The position numbers were made by a program, and so were the translations under genes. Positions 1 to 8,918 of a DNA stretch of 64,000 nt are shown in pieces. Below the pieces are notes generated by a model, which worked only from the letters and a program-made list of their open reading frames with translations, was not told where the DNA came from and did not search any database. The number at the start of each line of letters is the position of its first letter. The first letter of the stretch is position 1. Source of the DNA: Pseudocercospora fijiensis CIRAD86 (taxonomy: Eukaryota > Ascomycota > Dothideomycetes > Mycosphaerellales > Mycosphaerellaceae); NCBI RefSeq assembly GCF_000340215.1, contig NW_006921535.1, forward strand, positions 3,235,323-3,299,322, given 5' to 3'.

Positions 1-1558
1 TGACCTCGGCTACTCTACAGCCGTGACTTGATTTTCGCGTAACGCAAAGCAAACAGCACTTGTGTGATGATGGGACTTCGAGAAAATCCATCGATAGGGC
101 AGAGATCAGAACCTCCACCAAAAGAAAAACCTCCGACAGAACATCCATCCTGCCAATCAGCACGCCCGAACAACTCAACCTAGATTCCACGTACCTGCAT
201 AGACATACACCGTCAAACACCTGCACCATTACCACTCCACAAAGCACATAATAATACATACCGACAAGAGCTGAAGATGTCCCATACCCATACCTTCCCA
301 GATCTCCATCGCCTCCCCTCCCCGCCCCTCTACAATTGGTCCAAACTTTCCAAATCCGTACACCCCAGATCCCGACATTCTTGTATACTTGGCATTCGGA
401 GTCACCGCCACAAGTAGAAGTTGCGCTGCAAGAGACGACGTACCTACCTACCTAATGCAGGGTGAACTGATGAACCGGATTTCTCACGATGTCCTCGTCC
501 GCGCTTTCCGCTTGTACACATGTAAATTCATCTGGGCTACACCGCCACAGTCTCGTAAGTGTGTCTCACGCAGCCTTGTATTTTTTTGGACACAAGCCAA
601 TAGTGTCGAGAAGTTGGAGATTCTACGATATGCAGGGGGAAACCAATAGTAGGACGACGTTCATTCATTCGCGCTTACTTCGCAGAAAGGATCCTGTCAC
701 ATGAAAACAATTTTGTTTGCGCAGGAACAAGGAAGTTTCCACTTCTCGATTTCATCCATTCATGCTTCGTAGTCATAACATCTTGTGTCTGAACACGTAC
801 TAGATAACAATAAAATGATTCGCTAACAAATAAAATGCAAGTAGGCGAGACGTCCAGCGCCCAATCAGCCAGTAACAGTTGAACAAATGACAGTATTACA
901 CCCTTCATCTCGCCATGCATTTTTTCTTGCTCCCATCCTCGTAACGCGCCATTGCCATGCAAATAGATCCATGCAAGCAGTCTTTGTACATTGCTCATAA
1001 AATATCATGCCATGCTGTGCGTCAAGTGCCGGACGACGCCGCCGGACAAGTTCCTCTCCCCTGTCGTAAAAATTATTTCTTTCTCTTGTGTGAGGCTGCT
1101 GTCGTATGAGCAACTCCGAAAACAACTCCATACCATGCAGAAAGTCTGACGCAAAGCGGATATTGTAGGAATCCGGGATGAGATTGTCCCGAGGAAGGCC
1201 GAGGAACCCTAAGTCAGACATCAGAGGTTCTCGCTCGCGCACCTGGCCGATTCCTGCTAATGCCGACGGGAGAAGTCTGGCTCACGCCACCGACGCAAAT
1301 TCAGGTACCAAAGTGTTCGCGGCCGAAAAATATAATGTAACCTCTGATGAACACACTTCTAGAAGTGGCGTGTAATCCGAGCGCAGTGTCGGGTGCCAAG
1401 AATAGCTGAGCCGCATCTTCTAAGATCAGATCCCGCTTATGCAAGCCTCGTGACCCTGCTTCAACGACTCACGGGGTCGAGATAGTCGTGTGATGCGTGG
1501 CATCAGTTGTAGTCAGCCCGTGTCATGACCAGTCATCGCTCTCAACAGGCCACAGCAT
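1..1558. other. Intergenic, no supported gene
   Basis: Short open frames occur on both strands, the longest about 125 codons on the minus strand near 865-1242, but none shows a recognisable domain, a plausible intron structure or a convincing start. The stretch lies downstream of the 3' end of the neighbouring minus-strand regulator, so part of it may be 3' untranslated sequence. I see no RNA gene or repeat in it. Confidence 0.5.
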
Positions 1559-3739
1559 TCAGTCGCCACGCTTTGAGCGTTTGCCGAAAGCTTCGACCTC
1601 CGGATGTACGACGCGCATGTGTCTTGTGAGTGCATCGTTCCGTGAGAAGGTCTTCTCCTCGCGACACATCAGACATCGGACCTTCTGCTTACGATTATTG
1701 TGTATCGTATCCTCGTGGCGAGTGAGATCGTACGGTCGCGAGAAGATGGTGTTGCATGGCTTGCCTGTCGATGGGTTGATACGCGTACACTTGTGTGGCC
1801 CAGCCTGGGAGTTCCTTGCGAGAATTGCAGCGGAGGTCATGCCATTGGATGAAGGATCCGGTGAGACTGATGACCGCGGTGATGCGGAAGCAGTGCCTGA
1901 CGCTGATGCTGATGCGCCGCTGTCATGCTGCTTCTGCTGTGAGCGGTGGTACTCGCGCTTGTGTTTCTGCAATTCGTTGTGTGAGTTGAAGCGCTGAGTG
2001 CAGCCATGATAGGTGCAAGTGTATGTGCCGGTATTCGCACGAGTGTCGTCAGGCCTACGAGGTGCCGTTGAGACGGTGATACTTTCTTGCGATGACTGTG
2101 GTGGACCGGCGTCGCTGATGGATGTCTCCATTGATGGCAAGGCGGCAGGGAACTCTGGAGCAGCTTCGGCGTACTGGTTCATCTTCGCAGCAATAGCAGC
2201 TTGATAGTTACCGGCTTCGAAGGGATTGTTTTGCAATGAGCTCTGTGGCAATGATGCAAAGTCAAATCCAGCGTAGCCATTGTCAGCTGAGGTACCAGTG
2301 GCGTTCCTGAAACTTATATTCTGCCGACCAGTAGTTGGCAAGCCATTATATGTGGTACTTGGCTGGCCCATGAAGTTGCTTTGCCACTGCTCGGTGCCAC
2401 CCATGTGCTGTTTATAGCCATCGGGTATACTATCCTGGAAGAGCGATGGCTGGTCTTCTCCAGCGTAATCCAGGAGGGCATCTTTCGGGGAAATGGTCTT
2501 TGTGGGCTCTCTTCGCAATGGTACACGGTGCTTGGCATATTCTGCTTCTGCCGCCGCGTCCTTCTGCTGCTGCCTCATACTAGCAGTGTTGCCAATTTTC
2601 ATGTCGGGTGCATTCCAATCCTTCGATGGAGCGAGTGGAGATCCGTCCCTAAATGGAGATCGCTCTCGCGAGATGGCGGAGGTTGGAGATGCGGATCGAG
2701 CCAAGTTAGCAGTCTGTAATCGCTCGGTAATCAGGTTGCGATGAGGTGACAGGAACTGCTGCTGGCTCTGCTGTTGTGACTGAGACTTCGGTGCTGCAGA
2801 TGTATAGGTCTGATTTGGGTTGTAGAGCTCGTCCTGGAAGGCCTGCGATTCCGTGCGGAACAGCTGGACATTCGGGTTGGGCTGTCGGTAATCTGCACCG
2901 TCGAGAAGTAAGTACTCGAACGATTTATGCGCCATATCTGCGTCAATCTCACCATTCTGCGATGTGTTGTAATTTCTTGCGTCATCGCCAGCACCCGACT
3001 GCGGTGTCGCCGGCGAGTCGTTACCGTAGCTCGACATCGACTGTCTTGAAGGCGCAAAGTCTGGTGTGAAATCCTCTGCGGTGTGGTAATCGAAACCAAA
3101 GCTTTTCATAGCAAGATGCGCGTTCGGAATGTGCGCAGATGCACTAGGCACGTAGCCGTTGGAGTGCGCGAAGATGCTGTCGGTGGGAGTCTGCGAAGGT
3201 GTAGGTAGATTCTTTGGGTAAAGTGCTTGGTCAGCGGCAAAATGTGCTGGTGAATTCGGCGCGTGATCCGTGTTTGCGATTTGTGGGTGCGAAGCCGAGT
3301 TCATATACGGAGAATTCGGACCGGTCGACGCGACTGTCGATGCTGACGGTGTCCTTGCGTGAGACCTCTGTCGCTTGATACCCTGCTTTTGCAGATGACT
3401 GGCGACCGGTCCTCCCAGTCCAACGCTATTGCACTGCGGTGCAGCGTACATAGGCTGCTGCGTTTGCCAGTCGTGGGTCGCCACACTGGAGTCAACTACC
3501 GCGGAATCGTGTCGCACGCCCGTGAATGTACTATGCTGTGGCGAGGACGTGGGCGCAGCCGGTATTCGCAAACGCTGTTTTTGGGTCGTGTTCGTCGCGC
3601 TTGATGTCTGGGCGTATGCTGGGCCTGCCTGTTGCAGCAGGGCCAATGCCTGATTGTATATGTGTTGTGGCTCGTACAGAGCGAAATCTGCGTACGATGT
3701 TGTTGTCGAGTGAAAGGTGTTGAGAGAGTGGGAACTCAT
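1559..3739 (-). CDS. Rpn4-like C2H2 zinc-finger transcription factor
   Basis: A 726-residue single-exon protein. Residues 1-570 are Ser/Gln/Asn/Pro-rich and probably disordered, as expected for an activation region. Three zinc-binding units lie at the C-terminus: a classical C2H2 finger (about 572-600), a variant finger with GKPC, FSRPYDLTRH and a closing DTIH (about 651-681), and a third finger with FSRNDALTRH (about 688-712). The second and third resemble the two fingers of yeast Rpn4, the proteasome-gene activator; that resemblance is from family memory. The extra N-terminal finger is not in my picture of yeast Rpn4. The open frame continues to 3790 but starts there with TTG; the first ATG is at 3739 (MSSHSLNTF). 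A nuclear role in proteasome or stress regulation is inferred. Confidence 0.75.
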   Translation of the reverse strand: MSSHSLNTFHSTTTSYADFALYEPQHIYNQALALLQQAGPAYAQTSSATNTTQKQRLRIPAAPTSSPQHSTFTGVRHDSAVVDSSVATHDWQTQQPMYAAPQCNSVGLGGPVASHLQKQGIKRQRSHARTPSASTVASTGPNSPYMNSASHPQIANTDHAPNSPAHFAADQALYPKNLPTPSQTPTDSIFAHSNGYVPSASAHIPNAHLAMKSFGFDYHTAEDFTPDFAPSRQSMSSYGNDSPATPQSGAGDDARNYNTSQNGEIDADMAHKSFEYLLLDGADYRQPNPNVQLFRTESQAFQDELYNPNQTYTSAAPKSQSQQQSQQQFLSPHRNLITERLQTANLARSASPTSAISRERSPFRDGSPLAPSKDWNAPDMKIGNTASMRQQQKDAAAEAEYAKHRVPLRREPTKTISPKDALLDYAGEDQPSLFQDSIPDGYKQHMGGTEQWQSNFMGQPSTTYNGLPTTGRQNISFRNATGTSADNGYAGFDFASLPQSSLQNNPFEAGNYQAAIAAKMNQYAEAAPEFPAALPSMETSISDAGPPQSSQESITVSTAPRRPDDTRANTGTYTCTYHGCTQRFNSHNELQKHKREYHRSQQKQHDSGASASASGTASASPRSSVSPDPSSNGMTSAAILARNSQAGPHKCTRINPSTGKPCNTIFSRPYDLTRHEDTIHNNRKQKVRCLMCREEKTFSRNDALTRHMRVVHPEVEAFGKRSKRGD

Positions 3740-5611
3740 CGTCGAAGGTCGAAGTCGAGGGCGTTTTGTAATTAATGACGTCGACGCCAAGCTTTACCCT
3801 GAAAATACCGAAGTTGACGACATCGAAGGTCGCGAAGATGTAAGTATTCCAGGAGCGCAATGTACGAGCAGTGTAGGCGTTTATAGCGAGCGGCTTTAGA
3901 AGTGTATTATGATGCAACGGACATATAGTAATACAAATGTACTCTGTGCAAAAAGGGCTTTCCTTCCATGCGTCGCATCGAGCCTTACCAAAGCGGCTAG
4001 CGCTCATGCCGCACAGCCTCACGAGTGAATGAATAAAGTTTCATGCACGCTCTGGAACACACGCTCCATGCCCTGCATGCGCCGGCTACCACCAGTCAAA
4101 TCGTGCTCCCGAGTCCCTACAGAACGTACCTTGTTGTTCTACTTCCGCCGAAAGTCCGCATTCCCTGCCGCATTATGCTTAATGCTAGGCAGTGTGCAGG
4201 CACGCGACCTCTGGAGTCTGGAGCAAGCACCAACAACGCGTGGAGTCGAACCATCTTTTTTGCTTTCAGGACCAGCTGTTCAAGTTGACTGAACGCTATG
4301 GCTGGTGCTGGTTGGCTAGGCTACAGTCACAAGCGACACCCGAGATGGTACGACTGCGCTATAGGCAGGTTGATTGCTCCCGGAGTGCCAGCCTGTCACT
4401 GTCCCGAGCCGTTCAATATGCTTGCTCTGCTACGCTTTTGCTCATTGCGCAGCTAACTTTTTGAGCGCCCAATCATGAATTCTCGGAGACGCCTACAGTG
4501 GACTTTGCACCTTTGTTCAACCCGGCTGAATCATCAAATACCGCCAGTGGCCGCGAAACCGGCGAAACCGAATTCGGCAGCTCAGCAATTCTGCTTGTGC
4601 ATGGCCTGAGGCCCGGCGGCGGAAAGACGCGTAAACCAGGCCGTGGTTACATACACTGATTGGACCCGAGCACGACGGACCGAATCTTGGACAAATTTGA
4701 AATCTCGCTCGAAGCTCCATGTGCCATGACGACACGCACAAGGTATACACGTGGCTACAAGACAAGTGCTGTGGCGCAGCCTCTCTGAGTATGTCATTTG
4801 TACCTGCTCATTGGTCACAAGCATCAGAGACAAAAGAACCATTGGAGAAACAACTTGAAGCAGCCACGGTCAGGCCGAGATCAACTGTGGCTGCTATCCG
4901 GCATCAGATGTTTTCCTTGCGCGCTCTCCATGGACAGTCTCGCTGTACCGTACTGCTCCCACCGAATCACACTGCATTGCGTGTACAAGCCCTACCAAAT
5001 CCCAGCATGAACCTTCCTACTTCGTTTCGAGTCCTTGGCTTCTCGGCTGATATGTATGGAGCGAAACGAGATCTTCCGCTAGTCCTGGGCATAGCATTGC
5101 AAAGCAAGACGAGGAAGTAAAGCGGCCTCGAACCTGCCCGGCAGCCGGCACGGGAGATTCGGAAGACGTATACTGACAGCAGGTTCAGTTATACCTATGA
5201 CCAACACACAATGTGATGCGCCGAGTCGCGAGAATAGCATCATAGTATCAGTGCACTAAGTTAATCCGAGAACCCTAAAGCTTTTCCGCGAACTTCGAAG
5301 CGACTTGTTCCGAGCCGGTACGACATTTGGACATGGATAGGACATGGATCTTCTCCCAACAACGATTTACAGTATGTACAACATTCCATTGATAGAAACA
5401 ATGTACACCAGAACAAGCACACCTTGCACGAAGTCTTTCGCTTGCCTCATCAATTGCGACGATGAGGTGAATGTGCAACACCCCTAGGGCAGACGACATG
5501 CAGGCGTCGCTACAGTAGGAACGTAAAAGTCTAGCCCTACGACATTGACTGGGGTGCCTACCAGCGCGCTGCGTTACAACGTCGCACGTCTCAACGAAGA
5601 TAATAAACTTT
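3740..5611. other. Gene-poor intergenic region
   Basis: No coding region can be supported over about 1.9 kb. Plus-strand frames near 4029-4464 and 4719-5120 have no recognisable domain and no splice sites that extend them. The proximal part (about 3740-4000) should hold the promoter and 5' untranslated region of the Rpn4-like gene. The distal part borders the inverted-repeat element that begins at 5612. Confidence 0.45.
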
Positions 5612-6286
5612 GGGCCCGTTACGTTGCCCTGTTTTCGTAGGTCAGTTTTCTAGAAGTATACGATAATCGGGTGTGTTAACTCGACCGTGGTTTTCGTACC
5701 CAATTTTCATCCCAATTTTCCAGCTATTAGCGTTCCTCGCTTATATAGCCATATATGGTATAAACCACGAAAATTCGAACTCTTAACACCTCGTAGATAG
5801 GATCCACTCTTGTCTTTGAAAACTGAGGCTATTTAGCCCTATATCGCGCTATAGAGTCGCAATCGGTGGTACGGCAGGCGCGGAAGCGACGAATGAAGGT
5901 TATAAGGCGCAACTTCACTGTTATATTGGTGGCGGCTATTTCCTGCTGCCACTGAGCATCAGTTAATAGCTCCTCGCCGGACAACAGACTGGATAGATCC
6001 ATAGCCAAATGGTGATATACAATGGCTTCAATCTACTATAGCGATTCTACGCGCTGAGAAGACGCGAGGTCTGACAACCATTCTATGCCAAATTAGGCCT
6101 CTTAGCAAGCCACCAGTATGCACTAGGTCTACGAAAACTGGTCGACTTAACAGACGCGATTATCGTAGCGATTGTCGTGCCTATAAGCGACGATAAACAG
6201 TGGATACAACACACTTAGTTGGCTTAAGAGTTGGACTATTATTAGGCACGATAAACGCGACGAAAATCGGGCAACGTAACGGGCCC
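5612..6286. mobile_element. 675-bp DNA element with 26-bp terminal inverted repeats
   Basis: The left end begins GGGCCCGTTACGTTGCCC at 5612 and the right end is its exact reverse complement, ending at 6286. Pairing continues inward to TTTTCG, giving 26-bp terminal repeats with two mismatches. The interior holds no long ORF, so this is a non-autonomous, MITE-like or internally deleted DNA transposon. No clean target duplication is visible; the left flank ends CTTT and the right flank begins TAAT. The superfamily cannot be assigned. One short internal minus-strand frame is listed separately. Confidence 0.7.
5829..6002 (-). pseudogene. 57-codon remnant ORF inside the inverted-repeat element
   Basis: An ATG-started frame on the minus strand from 6002 to a TAG at 5829 encodes 57 residues beginning MDLSSLLSGEELL, then a polar helical stretch and an Arg/Ala/Cys-rich end. 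It lies entirely inside the terminal-inverted-repeat element, so it may be the N-terminal remnant of the protein carried by the autonomous parent. No transposase motif is visible in so short a piece, and it could be a chance frame. Confidence 0.3.
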
Positions 6287-6979
6287 TAATAGCAACGTCG
6301 TTCTCCCATTGTTTGCATTATACGTCACTCAGAACTTCCTCTATAAGGAATATGTACACAAAAAACACCTCGTTACAACTTACAAGAAGGCGGCTGACTA
6401 CTGCAACTGACGGCTCGCTCTGACCGAGAACTCGAGTCATGTCTCCCAAAAAGGGTAACGCAATCCAGATACATCACGTGCAACTGCAGCACTATGGAGC
6501 TCGAGGTCTAGATGCTCACAGACCTTGGCATTTCTTAAGATATTGATTGTGTGGTTCAGCGGCGCACTTGTGTCTCGCATTGCATGTCTGGCCAGCTTTG
6601 ATCACGAGCGACATCATGCATAGCATGCAAAGCTGGCTCGGAGGCCGCGAGAAATTCAGACAGCCTGACCTTGACATATAGTGAGAGACGTTGGATGTTG
6701 TGGCTGATTCTAGCCTATAGTGCAAGCAAGCTGTTACTTGATATTGGATGTGGATGCAGGGTGCAGGGCGCTGAAGCTGTGGCGGTGCAGGCGCTCGTTC
6801 GTCATTCGTGTGAATTGGTTCGCGACTATCCTATGCGCTCGGAATACAGACTTTAAATCTGATGAAGTGAACTGAACCTGCACCTCAACCTGTGTAGTTA
6901 AAAATGGCGGGCAGGCTGTTACTATCTACTCGAATATGTGCTCTGTATATGTCAGAGCTACACCGAGGGAAGTTGTTCT
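6287..6979. other. Intergenic, no supported gene
   Basis: Only short frames without domains are present, for example minus 6516-6725 and plus 6671-6856. The stretch separates the 675-bp element from the small inverted-repeat sequence just downstream of COG8. No RNA gene is seen. Confidence 0.45.
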
Positions 6980-7126
6980 TGTCCGGTTTCACCTGCAGTT
7001 ATACTTTAAATCTAGAAAGTCTTCGGGTCAAGTGGTCGTAGTAGGGTACTATACGCCTACTGTCCGGTTCAAGCTGTTATCTTAAGTGCATCTACCTGCA
7101 TCCTGAGCCGCAGGTGCAACCGGACA
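6980..7126. repeat. 147-bp sequence with imperfect 17-bp terminal inverted repeats
   Basis: TGTCCGGTTTCACCTGC at 6980 pairs with GCAGGTGCAACCGGACA ending at 7126, with one mismatch in 17. A further TGTCCGGTT lies inside at about 7064. The size and ends fit a very small MITE, or a transcription-termination hairpin for COG8, whose stop codon is only 5 bp away at 7131. No target duplication is evident. Confidence 0.4.
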
Positions 7127-7130
7127 GGCC

Positions 7131-8666
7131 CTAAGCAGCTGGAGTTGGAGAAGAGGCTTGAGGCGAGAAAACGTCCAGACTCCCTTTTCTCGCAGTTCCT
7201 ACTCCTCGAGACAGGATTTCAAGCCGACTTGCCTGGATTCGGTGCTTCTTCATAACTTGCACCCATTCGGGCTCTGCGGTCAAGTCTTGCTCGGGTCTCC
7301 CATTGGCCTGGTCTTGGCTGGCATCCTGCTCAACCAGGTCGTCTTCCAGCAATGCGACCATCATGCCAAAGTCTGCACCAAGTCTGCCTAGACTCCCAGC
7401 ACAGTAGAGGACTTGCGTAAGCAGAGACTCCCGGGAAGTCTTGTCCATGATATTGGGCAGGTACATCCGAAGTGTGCTTTCTAGCATGTCGACCAGATGC
7501 ACAGCAAACGTCGAGACAGCAGATGGCGCAGGCAGGAGCGGATCTGCTGACGCATGTTTGTCGCCGTCTTTGGGGTGGTCTGGTTCTGGCAGATTCGCAG
7601 GGAATATGCTCTTGTACATGTTGAGGATGGCAAAGCTTTGCTCGCGGAATATCTCGATGTAACGCTTCAGATACCGCTCGCTTTGAGTGCCGGCAGTCGA
7701 GAATGAACTGGACTGTTTGGCAGCATCCTTGGCGGCAACCTGCTTCTGCCTTAGAGTAGAATCCTGATCTGCAAGGTCGCGGAGAGGCTCGAGGGCGTCC
7801 AAGGTGTGATGCAGTGTTTTCAACCGGCAGACTAGGAAGAGCGACCCGAGTGCTCCATCATTATTGATCGTGGTTGGGGACAAGCTCAAAGGCCTTGTAG
7901 ACAGAGCAGCAGGCTTTGTTGAAATCTGCAAGTCTTCTGTCAGGTCAGGCGCAACGCGTCTGAGCCAGCCTACTGTTCGCATGGCTGCAGCGAGCTTCAG
8001 CGACGGACTCTGCAGGCCTGTGATGAGGACTGTAGCAAGATTCTGCATTTCAAGCTCAGCTTGGGAGGAGATATTGCCAATGAGTTCAGACTGTGGGTAC
8101 AAAGCTTTCAGCCTCTTGATATGGGCATGCAGATCCAAGGCTGAGGCATATGATGTAGCAGATCCGGCTGCTGATGCTGTGCCTGTGCTGCTGGCTTGAG
8201 CTGCTGCCACCGTAGACGAGAGCAGAGAGGGCAGGTCCAGCACATCTGATAATCTGTCCACGTTGCGTGATAGCAATGCTGCTCTTTTCCGCCTGTCCAA
8301 CACAGCGTTCTCGCTACTTCTATCATATTTGGTGGCAAAGTCCGAGACTGCATTCTCGAGCGCTGGTACATCTTTTTGCAGCGCTTCTGCTTGTGAGCCC
8401 AATGCCGGAAGTAGAGACGAGAGGTTGGTAAGATGAGAGGAAGATGAAATGACTGATTTGTGCGAGCGTTTGGACAGCGCCTGTAGGTTGCGTAGATGCG
8501 ACTGTGCCGACTGCAGGAGGGCTGCTGGCTCGTTTGTGGTCAGGTCGGCGAGGGAGAGTGTGCTGAGCCGGGAGAGGTAGGCAGCTGTCTGCGGATCTCG
8601 AGGTGAGGGCGGCGATGTGTCATGGTCGAAGTATGGAGCCAGCAGCTCGTACAGCGGATCTGCCAT
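7131..8666 (-). CDS. COG8: Conserved oligomeric Golgi complex subunit 8 (COG8/Dor1)
   Basis: A 511-residue single-exon protein of the Dor1/COG8 family. COG is the eight-subunit tether for retrograde vesicles within the Golgi, and COG8 belongs to lobe B. The N-terminus (MADPLYELLAPYF) and the helical heptad-rich region that follows (about residues 60-130: SAQSHLRNLQALSKRSHKS and onward), then LKALYPQSELIGNI, match the family pattern. The open frame extends upstream to 8822, but that part reads as promoter. The ATG at 8666 starts exactly the conserved N-terminus. It is head-to-head with the UBE2O-like gene. The C-terminus is short and polar. Confidence 0.85.
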   Translation of the reverse strand: MADPLYELLAPYFDHDTSPPSPRDPQTAAYLSRLSTLSLADLTTNEPAALLQSAQSHLRNLQALSKRSHKSVISSSSHLTNLSSLLPALGSQAEALQKDVPALENAVSDFATKYDRSSENAVLDRRKRAALLSRNVDRLSDVLDLPSLLSSTVAAAQASSTGTASAAGSATSYASALDLHAHIKRLKALYPQSELIGNISSQAELEMQNLATVLITGLQSPSLKLAAAMRTVGWLRRVAPDLTEDLQISTKPAALSTRPLSLSPTTINNDGALGSLFLVCRLKTLHHTLDALEPLRDLADQDSTLRQKQVAAKDAAKQSSSFSTAGTQSERYLKRYIEIFREQSFAILNMYKSIFPANLPEPDHPKDGDKHASADPLLPAPSAVSTFAVHLVDMLESTLRMYLPNIMDKTSRESLLTQVLYCAGSLGRLGADFGMMVALLEDDLVEQDASQDQANGRPEQDLTAEPEWVQVMKKHRIQASRLEILSRGVGTARKGSLDVFSPQASSPTPAA

Positions 8667-8918
8667 GATGTGAGCGCCTAATAGAGATGTGCATCTGTAG
8701 TGAATGTGGAAGAGGATTGCGGGCTGTTCCGCTTCCTTGGTCAACCTTGTTGACTCTGCTCTTCCACGTCTTCCATCAACTTCCGTTCGAGCAACATCTT
8801 GGCCGCGACGGAAGACCGACAAAGAAAGCTCTGCGGCTCACAAGTCGCGTACGCACTTCCCGAACAAAGTCGCGATGCACAAAATCACGACCTAACACGT
8901 CGCCCGGCGGCCGGCATC
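8667..8918. promoter_or_regulatory. Shared divergent promoter, COG8 / UBE2O-like
   Basis: Only about 250 bp separate the proposed start codons of COG8 (minus, 8666) and the E2 gene (plus, 8919). Both promoters and 5' untranslated regions must fit here, or overlap the coding regions. Individual binding sites cannot be assigned by eye. Confidence 0.5.

Noticed and set aside
8332..8340. GGTGGCAAA, the Rpn4 PACE-type site
   Set aside because: It lies inside COG8 coding sequence, nearly 600 bp from the UBE2O-like start. A single 9-mer is too weak to call.
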